Shown piece after piece: positions 35,404-43,500 of a stretch of DNA of 64,000 nt. The stretch's first letter is position 1; every line of letters starts with the position of its first letter. The translations under genes were made by a program, and so were the position numbers. The stretch is from Curvibacter sp. GWA2_64_110 (GTDB taxonomy: Bacteria; Pseudomonadota; Gammaproteobacteria; Burkholderiales; Burkholderiaceae_C). The notes under the pieces were generated by a model. The model was not told the origin of the DNA, made no database searches, and was given only the letters and a program-made list of their open reading frames with translations. The stretch is taken from assembly GCA_001797315.1 (NCBI GenBank), contig MGPC01000018.1, forward strand, positions 1-64,000, given 5' to 3'.

Positions 35404-36753
35404 ATGAACCTGCATGCCAAACTCCAACAGCGCGCCGCCGAGCAGCGGCCGGTGCGCGTCGGTCTGATCGGCGCCGGCAAATTCGGCTCCATGTACCTGG
35501 CCCAGATCCCGCGCACGCCGGGCGTGCAGCTGGTGGCGATTGCCGACCTGTCGCCCGAGGCGGCCCGCGCCAACCTCGCCCGCGTGGGATGGAATCCGGC
35601 CTCCAGCGCCGCCACATCTGCGCAAGATGCTATCAAAACAGGAGCAACCTGGATCACTGACGACTGGAAGGCGGTGGTCACACAGCCGCAGATTGACATC
35701 ATCGTCGAGTGCACCGGCTCGCCCATCGCCGCCGTGGACCACATCCTGGAGGCCTTTGCCCATGGCAAGCATGTGGTCAACGTCACGGTGGAGGCCGACG
35801 CCTTCTGTGGCCCGCTGCTGGCGCGGCGCGCGGCGCAGGCCGGCGTGGTCTATTCGCTGGCCTTTGGCGACCAGCCGGCGCTGATCTGCGACCTGGTGGA
35901 CTGGGCCCGCACCTGCGGCTTTCCGGTGGTGGCCGCCGGACGCGGCCACAAGTGGCTGCCGCATTTCAGCGAATCGACGCCCGAGACGGTGTGGGGCAAC
36001 TACGGCCTCACCCCCGAGCAGGCGGCGCGCGGCGGCCTCAACCCCAAGATGTTCAACAGTTTCCTCGACGGCTCCAAGCCTTCGATCGAGAGCACCGCTG
36101 TCGCCAACGCCACCGGCCTGACCGTGCCGAGCAACGGCCTGCTCTACCCACCTGCCAGCGTGGAGGACATTCCCTACGTCACGCGCCCGAAAAGCGAAGG
36201 CGGCGTGCTGGAGCGCAAGGGCATGGTGGAGGTGATCTCTTCGCTGGAAACCGACGGCCGCAAGATCCCCTACGACATCCGCATGGGCGTGTGGGTCACG
36301 GTGGAAGCCGAGACCGAGTACATCAAGAACTGCTTCGAGGAGTACAACGCCCACACCGACCCGACGGGCCGCTACTTCACGCTCTACAAGCGCTGGCACC
36401 TGATCGGGCTGGAAGTCGGCGTTTCCGTGGCTTCGGTCGCGCTGCGCGGCGAGCCTACCGGCGTGGCAAGCGGCTGGAACGCCGACGTGGTGGCCACCGC
36501 CAAGCGTGACCTGCAGCCTGGCGAGATGCTCGACGGCGAGGGCGGCTACACCGTGTGGGGCAAGCTGCTGCCGGCCAGCACCTCGCTGCAGATGGGCGGC
36601 TTGCCGCTGGGCCTGGCGCACAATGTCAAACTGGTGCGACCGGTGAAAAAGGGCCAGAGCCTGAGCTGGGCCGATGTGGCCATGGACACCAACACCCACG
36701 CCTACCGGGTGCGGCGCGAGATGGAACAGATGTTTGCCGGAGTGAAGAAATGA
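35404..36753 (+). CDS. NAD(P)-dependent homoserine-dehydrogenase-like oxidoreductase with C-terminal SAF domain
   Basis: A 449-residue protein. The N-terminal Rossmann fold is VRVGLIGAGKFGSMYLAQIP, followed by VECTGSPIAAVDHILEAFAH and VNVTVEADAFCGPLLARRAA, as in homoserine-dehydrogenase-like enzymes. The last ~100 residues (VVATAKRDLQPGEMLDGEGG and on) resemble an SAF domain, the small beta-clip fold of antifreeze and altronate-dehydratase-type proteins. Relatives with this architecture are often linked to sugar-acid metabolism, but the reaction is not known to me. Its stop overlaps the start of the next dehydrogenase by ATGA, so the pair should act together. A partial interspersed repeat lies in the codons for DAIKTGA. 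Confidence 0.75.
   Translation: MNLHAKLQQRAAEQRPVRVGLIGAGKFGSMYLAQIPRTPGVQLVAIADLSPEAARANLARVGWNPASSAATSAQDAIKTGATWITDDWKAVVTQPQIDIIVECTGSPIAAVDHILEAFAHGKHVVNVTVEADAFCGPLLARRAAQAGVVYSLAFGDQPALICDLVDWARTCGFPVVAAGRGHKWLPHFSESTPETVWGNYGLTPEQAARGGLNPKMFNSFLDGSKPSIESTAVANATGLTVPSNGLLYPPASVEDIPYVTRPKSEGGVLERKGMVEVISSLETDGRKIPYDIRMGVWVTVEAETEYIKNCFEEYNAHTDPTGRYFTLYKRWHLIGLEVGVSVASVALRGEPTGVASGWNADVVATAKRDLQPGEMLDGEGGYTVWGKLLPASTSLQMGGLPLGLAHNVKLVRPVKKGQSLSWADVAMDTNTHAYRVRREMEQMFAGVKK
35628..35648. repeat. Truncated interspersed repeat inside the SAF-domain dehydrogenase gene
   Basis: TGCTATCAAAACAGGAGCAA plus one base is nearly the same as the head of the uvrD copy (TGCTATCAATTCAGGAGCTG). It is in frame and codes for AIKTGA in a loop of the nucleotide-binding fold. 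The tail of the repeat is not present, so this is a fragment or a chance match. Confidence 0.4.
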
Positions 36754-37616
36754 AGCTTGCCTTTCTGGGCATCGGTCTGATGGGTTTTCCCATGGCACGC
36801 CGCCTGTGCGAAGCCGGCCACGAGGTCCATGTCTGGAACCGTAGCCGTGACAAGGCCGAGCGCCTGGCTCCGCTGGCCACGGTGCACGACACCGCCGCCG
36901 CGGCCGTGCGTGGCGTTGAAATGGTCGTCACCATGCTGGAGAACGGCGAGGTGGTGGAATCGGTGCTGTTCGACGCCGGCGTCGCTCATGCGATGAACCC
37001 GGGCACGGTGGTGATCGACATGTCGTCCATCAAACCATCCGAGGCACGCATCCACGCCGAGCGCCTGGGCCACTACGCCATCACCCACGTCGATGCGCCG
37101 GTCTCCGGCGGCACCATCGGCGCCGAACAGGGCACGCTGGCCATCATGGCCGGCGGCAAACCCAGCACCTTCGAGCGTGCCCGCCCGGTGTTCGCGGCAC
37201 TCGGCCGTGCCACCCATGTGGGGCCGAGCGGTTCGGGTCAACTGGCCAAGCTGGCCAACCAGATGATCGTGGGTATCACCATCGGCGCCGTGGCCGAGGC
37301 GCTGCTGCTGTGCGAGAAGGGCGGCGCCGACATGGCCAAGGTGAAGGAAGCCATCACCGGCGGCTTTGCCGACAGCCGCATCCTGCAGGTGCACGGCCAG
37401 CGCATGGTGGAGCGCGACTTCGAGCCGCGCGGGCGCATGACGGTTCAGCTGAAGGACATGCGCAACGCGCTCGACACCGCTGCCGGCCTGGGCTTTACGG
37501 CCCCCATCACCAGCCTGCTGGAGCAGCTCTACGCCGATGGCGTCGAGCACGGCCTGAGCAATCTGGACCAGTCCGGCCTGTTCGTCGAACTGGCCCAGCG
37601 CAACGGCATGCTGTGA
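36750..37616 (+). CDS. Beta-hydroxyacid dehydrogenase (6PGDH / tartronate-semialdehyde reductase family)
   Basis: A 288-residue NAD(P)-dependent enzyme. The dinucleotide fold is LAFLGIGLMGFPMARRL, the substrate-binding region DAPVSGGTIGAEQGTL, and the catalytic lysine is in SGQLAKLANQ. These are the signatures of GarR, 3-hydroxyisobutyrate dehydrogenase and related enzymes. The neighbouring SAF-domain dehydrogenase overlaps it, so the two probably process one sugar-acid-like substrate in successive steps. The start is the ATG at 36750 with a four-base overlap. Which beta-hydroxyacid it uses cannot be told from sequence alone. Confidence 0.85.
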   Translation: MKLAFLGIGLMGFPMARRLCEAGHEVHVWNRSRDKAERLAPLATVHDTAAAAVRGVEMVVTMLENGEVVESVLFDAGVAHAMNPGTVVIDMSSIKPSEARIHAERLGHYAITHVDAPVSGGTIGAEQGTLAIMAGGKPSTFERARPVFAALGRATHVGPSGSGQLAKLANQMIVGITIGAVAEALLLCEKGGADMAKVKEAITGGFADSRILQVHGQRMVERDFEPRGRMTVQLKDMRNALDTAAGLGFTAPITSLLEQLYADGVEHGLSNLDQSGLFVELAQRNGML

Positions 37617-37629
37617 GTCGGTGCGGCAG

Positions 37630-38337
37630 TCAAGCCACCAGCTCCAGTACATAGCCTTGGCCACGCACCGAGCGCACTGGCAGCACCAAGCCGCATTCGC
37701 GCTCGACCTTGCTGCGCAGCCGGCTGACGATTACCTCGATGCGGTGCTTGTCCACCTCGTCCGGATTGAAGCCGATCGCCAGCGCCAGCTCGCCGGTGCG
37801 GCACACCTCTCCGGATCTGGCCAGCAGGGCCTTGAACACCTGCTGCTCGTTCATCGAGAGCCGCAGCCGCGCCTGGTTGGGCGCCAGCAGGAAGCCGCTG
37901 AACGGATCAAGCTGCCAACCACCGCCCCCCCCCCTTGCCGGTGCAGCAGCTGAGTCGTCCTGCGCAAAGCGCGCGGCCAGCCGCTTGAGGATCAGCATCA
38001 GCTCATCCATGTCGACAGGCTTGACGAGGTAGGCATCCGCACCCCTGGCCAACCCCTCGAGCCGGTCCTCGCGCAGACTGCGAGCCGTCACGAAGACGAT
38101 ACCCATGCGCTCATCGTGCTGGCGCAGATAACGACACACCGACAGGCCATCCTCCCCGCTGAGGCCAATGTCGAGCACGGCAATCGTGCGCGGGTGGGTA
38201 GCCAGGTAGCGGTAGAAGGCGGCGGCCGACTCGAAGGTCTCGACCGCGAAGCCGTTGTGGCGCAGCTGAAACGCCATCTCCTGGCGCAGCACCGCTTCAT
38301 CTTCGACCACCGACACCGTAAAACCTTCGTCCTTCAT
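37630..38337 (-). CDS. Response regulator, OmpR-like (receiver plus winged helix) with a homopolymer in the linker
   Basis: A 235-residue transcription factor. The receiver (residues 1-~120) has the acidic pocket VVEDE, phospho-acceptor D56 in VLDIGLSGEDG, and the lysine of VKPVD. A glycine run (ARGGGGGWQ) links it to a C-terminal winged-helix domain (MNEQQVFKALLARSGEVCRT then HRIEVIVSRLRSKVE and VRGQGYVLEL). The glycine run is encoded by ten consecutive G (C10 at 37925-37934 on the plus strand). Length variation there would put the DNA-binding domain out of frame. It is divergent from the sensor kinase with only 28 bases between starts. An alternative start at 38367 would overlap the kinase start. 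Confidence 0.88.
   Translation of the reverse strand: MKDEGFTVSVVEDEAVLRQEMAFQLRHNGFAVETFESAAAFYRYLATHPRTIAVLDIGLSGEDGLSVCRYLRQHDERMGIVFVTARSLREDRLEGLARGADAYLVKPVDMDELMLILKRLAARFAQDDSAAAPARGGGGGWQLDPFSGFLLAPNQARLRLSMNEQQVFKALLARSGEVCRTGELALAIGFNPDEVDKHRIEVIVSRLRSKVERECGLVLPVRSVRGQGYVLELVA
37925..37934. repeat. Ten-base C homopolymer inside the response-regulator gene
   Basis: C10 on the plus strand, hence G10 in the coding strand of the response regulator, between its receiver and DNA-binding domains. Runs of this length in coding sequence are the usual substrate of slipped-strand mispairing in phase-variable genes. The window shows the in-frame (full-length) state. Confidence 0.9.
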
Positions 38338-38365
38338 AGTCCCATGGTTCACAATAGGAGTGCCC

Positions 38366-40372
38366 ATGGTATCAAGATACTGTCGCCTGTTGCTGTGCTG
38401 TCTGCTGCTGCTCGGCACCGCCGCGGTTGCGGCCATGACGGCCACCGTTATGCCCGACGCCGAGACCGCCAGCCTGTCCCTGGCCGGCCGGCTGCAGGCC
38501 AGCCCCCGTGGCGTGGGTCTGGATAGTGCCGAAGCGGCGCTGAGCGCCTACCGCAGCGGCAGCTTCGAGCCGGTGCCAGGTAACCTGGGCCGTGGCTATC
38601 GCGGCGGCGACGTCTGGCTGGCCTTCGATCTCGACCTGCAAGCGTGGCCGCAGCAGCGGGCCATTCTGGAAGTCGGCCCCGCCTACCTTGACCGCGTCAC
38701 GGTCTACCTGACCACAAATGACGACACACTGCAGCGTGTCGGCCAGGCTGGTGACCAAGTGGCGCGCGCCATCGCGCCGTTGCCGGCCTTGAAGCCGGCC
38801 TTTCCGCTGTCACTGCTCGGTCAGGCGCGCGCCATTGTGCTGGTGCACATTCAGACAACCAGCACGCAGTCGGCGCTGGTCACGCTGTACCGGCCCGACC
38901 GCTTTGTGGACATGACCGTGAACGAAAGCCTGGTGCTTGGCTCCGTGTTTGCTGGCAGCCTGGGCCTGCTGTTGCTCACCGTTGCCATGTTCTTGCTGAT
39001 GCGCGATCCGGTCTATCTCTTGTGGCTGCTCTATGTGGCCATGACCACCGGCCTGTGGTTCTTCATTGACGGCCTGGCCTACCACTTCCTCGCACTGCAA
39101 CGCCTGGAGTGGTTCAACATCGCCACCAATGCGCTGGGCAGTCTGAGCCTGGCCATGTCACTGCTGGTTGCCACCTACCTGTTCGATTTCCGCCAGCTGT
39201 CAGTTTGGCTGCACCGCCTGTTCGTGGTCTGGCCGCTGCTGGTGCTGGTGGCCATGGCCGTGGGCCTGCTGTTCGACACAATGTTCGTGCCCAGCTGGCT
39301 GTTTCTTGTCAGCCTGCCGTTGACGGGTGCGGTGTGGCTGAGCATCCTGCGGCAGATGTTGCGCCGGCAGCGGATGGCCCTGCTGTTCGGCGTACCGCAC
39401 CTGATCTACACCGGCCTGGCCGTGGTCAATATCGTGGCCAACATGGGTTGGCTGCCGTTCACGCTGTTTTCCTTCTACGGCTGGCAGGTAGCCGGCGCCC
39501 TGTACCTGGTGGCGCTGCAGTTCGCGCTGATCGACCGCACCCGCCAGACGCAGGTGCTCCATGCGCAGACACGGCAGCAACTGCTGACCCAACTGGCCAA
39601 TCGCAACCAGGAGCTGGAGGAGCGCGTCACAGCCCGCACGCAGGAGATGCGGCAGGCGCTCGAGCAAGTGCGCCAGGCCGAACTCGAACAGCGGCAGTTG
39701 CTGTCCATGGCCTCGCATGAGTTCCGGACCCCGGCGGCCATGATCAAAGCCTCGCTCGACTCGCTGCGCTACCTGGAACCCCGGATACCGCCGGACGTGA
39801 CGGCAAGACTGGACAACATTCGCCAAGCCAGCCAACGCCTGATCCATCTAACCAATGACCTGATCGACCAGGACCGGGTGCGCGAACGCAGCCTGACGCC
39901 TCGCCACAAGCGCATCAACCTGACAGACCTGGTGGCCGGCGTGGCGGCCCTGTACACCGATGCGCCATGGCTGCGGGTGCAACTGCCGGCGGCCCCGGTC
40001 TGGATCAACGCCGATCCGGCCCTGCTGACCATCGCACTGAACAACCTGATCGACAACGCCGTGCGTTACGGTGAAGGCAAACGCCATGGCGTCGTCGTCG
40101 AGCTGCAGAGCCAGCCGGGCGCGGCAGTGCTGCAGGTGGCCGACCAGGGGCCAGGCATTCCGGCTTCGGACAAACAGCGCATCTTTGAGCGCTACTACAG
40201 CAAGAGTGACAGCTGGCCCCGTGGGGAAAGAACCAGCAGTGGCCTTGGCCTGTTCATCGTGCACAGCATCGCCCGCAGCCATCAAGGCAGCATCCACGCC
40301 GAAGACAACCTCCCGCGTGGCACGGTCTTCATCTTCAGCCTGCCGCTCAAGGAGCGGACCGTCAACGGCTGA
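38366..40372 (+). CDS. Sensor histidine kinase with 7TMR-DISM membrane region
   Basis: A 668-residue inner-membrane kinase: signal anchor, a periplasmic DISM sensory domain (about residues 30-180; VWLAFDLDLQAWPQQRAILE), seven membrane helices (~190-390), a coiled-coil linker, then HisKA and HATPase domains. The phospho-acceptor is H451 in SMASHEFRTPAAMIK. The ATP site has N-box ALNNLIDNAVRYG, G1 DQGPGIP, F-box RIFERYY and G2 SSGLGLFIV. AGGAG (38356-38360) five bases upstream supports the ATG at 38366. The response-regulator partner is divergent. The two-partner secretion genes follow immediately and may be under its control (inference). Confidence 0.9.
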   Translation: MVSRYCRLLLCCLLLLGTAAVAAMTATVMPDAETASLSLAGRLQASPRGVGLDSAEAALSAYRSGSFEPVPGNLGRGYRGGDVWLAFDLDLQAWPQQRAILEVGPAYLDRVTVYLTTNDDTLQRVGQAGDQVARAIAPLPALKPAFPLSLLGQARAIVLVHIQTTSTQSALVTLYRPDRFVDMTVNESLVLGSVFAGSLGLLLLTVAMFLLMRDPVYLLWLLYVAMTTGLWFFIDGLAYHFLALQRLEWFNIATNALGSLSLAMSLLVATYLFDFRQLSVWLHRLFVVWPLLVLVAMAVGLLFDTMFVPSWLFLVSLPLTGAVWLSILRQMLRRQRMALLFGVPHLIYTGLAVVNIVANMGWLPFTLFSFYGWQVAGALYLVALQFALIDRTRQTQVLHAQTRQQLLTQLANRNQELEERVTARTQEMRQALEQVRQAELEQRQLLSMASHEFRTPAAMIKASLDSLRYLEPRIPPDVTARLDNIRQASQRLIHLTNDLIDQDRVRERSLTPRHKRINLTDLVAGVAALYTDAPWLRVQLPAAPVWINADPALLTIALNNLIDNAVRYGEGKRHGVVVELQSQPGAAVLQVADQGPGIPASDKQRIFERYYSKSDSWPRGERTSSGLGLFIVHSIARSHQGSIHAEDNLPRGTVFIFSLPLKERTVNG

Positions 40373-40410
40373 CACGCCACCTTCCCGCAAGTTCTCTTTC
40401 CAGGCATTCA

Positions 40411-40444
40411 AAGGCTCTCAATCTTGAGAGTATTTGAGAGCCTT
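40411..40444 (+). terminator. Hairpin with alternative pairing before the TpsA gene
   Basis: GGCTCTCAA (40413-40421) pairs with TTGAGAGCC (40434-40442), but CTCTCAA can instead pair with the nearer TTGAGAG at 40424-40430. The two hairpins are mutually exclusive. A weak T-rich stretch (TTTGTGTTTTT) follows. It lies 39-72 bases after the kinase stop, so it may be the kinase terminator or a switch in a leader. Confidence 0.5.
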
Positions 40445-40537
40445 CGGCCTCTTTGTGTTTTTAAGATGGAAATGTTGTATTTGGCATTTTTATCTATAAG
40501 CGCGCTTTGATTGCAAAACTGCGATTGAGAGGTCCCC
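40445..40537 (+). promoter_or_regulatory. AT-rich leader and likely promoter of the TpsA gene
   Basis: The 93 bases before the ATG at 40538 are much more AT-rich than the rest of the window (for example TTTGGCATTTTTATCTATAA). TATAAG near 40494 could be a -10. GAGAGG just upstream of the ATG is a plausible Shine-Dalgarno. The base composition suggests a separate regulated promoter. Confidence 0.4.
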
Positions 40538-43500
40538 ATGAATCACTCGTATCGCGTCATCTGGAACTGTGTCCTAGGCGTCTGGCAAGCCGTTGCAGAG
40601 ACCGCCCGCGGCCAAGGCAAGAGCAAGTCCGTCGCCACCAGCCTGCTGGTACTCGGTGGCTTGGGGTTGACCGGTCTGAGCCCGGCCCTGGCGCAGTCGG
40701 TACTGCCCACCGGCGGCAATGTTGTCGCCGGCAGCGGCAGCATCGCCATCGCCGGCAGCACGATGACGGTCACCCAGTCCACCGCCCGCCTGGCGATTGA
40801 CTGGCAGAGCTTCTCCATCGGCGCTGGCAACACGGTGCAGTTCGTGCAGCCGTCGACCTCGGCGGTGGCGCTGAACCGCGTCATCGGCTCCGATGTGTCG
40901 GTGATCCAGGGCGCGCTGAAGGCCAACGGCCAGGTGTTTCTGCTCAACCCGAACGGCATCCTCTTCAGCCCGACGGCTCAGGTGGATGTGGGCGGCATCG
41001 TGGCATCCACACTCGCCATGAGCAATGCCGACTTTCTCGCCGGCAACTACACCTTCGCCGGGACGAACTCCAACGCCATCATCAACCAGGGCAACATCAC
41101 GGCCGTGGGCAACCAGGGCAGTGGCGGCACCGTGGCGCTGATCGCGGCCCAGATCACCAACACCGGCACACTGACGGCCGAGCGGGGACAGGTTCTGCTG
41201 GGTGCCGGCAGCAAGGTCACGCTGGACCTGGGAGGGCCGGTCAAGCTGAAAGTGGAACAAGGTGCGATTGACGCGCTCATTGCCAACGGCGGTGCCATTC
41301 GCGCCGACGGCGGCCAGATTCTCCTGACCGCACAAGCCGTAGGTGAACTGACCAGCACCGTCATCAACAGCACCGGTGTCATCGAAGCCAGAACCCTGGT
41401 CACGGGCGAACAGGGTCAGATCCTGCTCCTCGGAGGCATGGACAAGGACCGCATCGAAGTGGGCGGCACGCTCGACGCATCTGCCCCCCGCGGCGGCAAC
41501 GGTGGCTTCATCGAAACCTCGGCAGCCTACGTCGAGACCATGCCGGACCTACGGGTCAACGCCGGGGCGGCACAGGGCAAGGGCGGCGCCTGGTTGATCG
41601 ACCCGTACGACTACACCATCAACGCCGCGGCCGCCAGCACAATCACCGCCGCACTCAACAGCGATACCAGCGTCACAGTGACGACTGCCGTCTCCAACAC
41701 CAGCTACGGCGGGTCCGCTGTCAGCGGCAACGGTGACATCACGGTGGCCAGCGCGATCACCAAATCCAGCGGCAGCGAGGCAACCCTCACCTTGCGTGCC
41801 GATCGCAACATCGTCGTCAACAGTGACATCGGCGCCAGCGCGGGCAAGCTCAACATCACCCTCAGCGCTGCCAACGCAGCCAGCGCCACCACCGGCGGCG
41901 TGGATATCAATGCGAACCTCAGCGCCAATGGCGGCAACATCCTCATCGGCGGCGGCACAGGAACCAGCACCAACGGCATTGGCTATGCACTGAATCTGGA
42001 CGCCAGCAACGCCGCCGTGGTGGTGCAACAGAACCGGTCGATCACCTCCAGCGGCGGCGACATCACCATCAACGGGCGTTCACTGTTGTCGGCTGGCGGC
42101 TCCTACAGCAGCGTGAAAGGCGGCGTCTATGTCAAATCGGGCGTGACCATCCTCAGCGGTGACGGTGATCTTTTCATCACCGGCGAGAGCTCCAATGGCC
42201 TGAAGAATTTCGGTTTCGGTGTCGAGGCCAACTCCAATACGCTGACCCGGATCGGCACCGGCAGCGGTACCGGACGCATAGTGCTCAATGGCGTCAATAC
42301 CGGCGGTGACGACGGCGCCCTGGGGCTGATCAACAACGGCAGCTACGACCGTCTGCACTTCGTCGCACCCTCGGTAGCCCACCTGGTCATCAAGGTCAAC
42401 GGCAATACCAAGGCCGTCACCTACACCTACAGCCCTCCCAACAGCGGCTGTGGCGCCATCTACCCGAACTGTGGCTACCTACAGGTGCCCGGTGCCAACA
42501 ACAGCTACCTCTATGCAGCTTACGACGTCGTCAACATGGCGACCCTGCCTCTGTACGTTTCCATCTCTGCCGGCGGCGGCAAGGTCTACGACGCCAACAC
42601 CGATGCCACTGGCATCAGCCTCAGTTCGCTCGGCGGCCCGGTCGGCTTCAACGTTTCGTCCCTGGGCAGCGTGAGCTTTTCCACGCCCAGCAAGAACGCT
42701 GCCACCTACTTCAAGCTCAACTCCAGCGGTCTGAATCCGACGACCTACACGTCGGGAGGGTCGTCGTACGCCGTCAGCTACTACCTTGACGGCAGCTACA
42801 CCATCACCCCCAAGGCTCTGACGCCGGCGGCAGCCAACAAGGTCTACGACGGCACGACAGCAGCCGCACTGACCGCCTCCGGCCTGCTGACCGGGGACGT
42901 GGTCAATTTCAACTACGCCACCGGCGGCTTCTCGGACAAGGACGTCGGCAACGGCAAGACGGTCACAGCCACCGGCGTCTCTCTGTCCGGGGCCGATGCC
43001 GGCAACTACTCGCTGGGTTCGACCACGGTCAACGCGACTGCCAACATCACGCCCAAGGAAATCGCCGTGGGCGGTCTGACCGCCAGCAACAAGCTCTACG
43101 ACGCCAACACGAGCGCCACCATCGCCGGCACGCCGGTCTTCAACTACGCCGCCCCTGGCGCTGGAACGAGCTCCGACCAGAAGGCCTACACGGGCGACAG
43201 CCTCACCCTGAATGTCGGCACGGTATCAGCCAGCTTCGCCAACAAGAATGTCGGCAACGGCAAAGCCGTGTCGGTCAGCGGGTACTCGCTGTCCGGTGCA
43301 GACGCGGGCAACTACACCCTGGTCCAGCCCAGCGGACTGACCGCCAACATCACGCCCGCACAGCTCACGATCAACGGCCTGTCGGCCAACAACAAGGTCT
43401 ATGACGGCAACACCAACGCCACCCTCAGCGGTACGGCCTCGCTGGCAGGACTCATCGGTTCGGACACCGTCAATCTCTCGGGCAGCGCGGCGAGCGGCAC

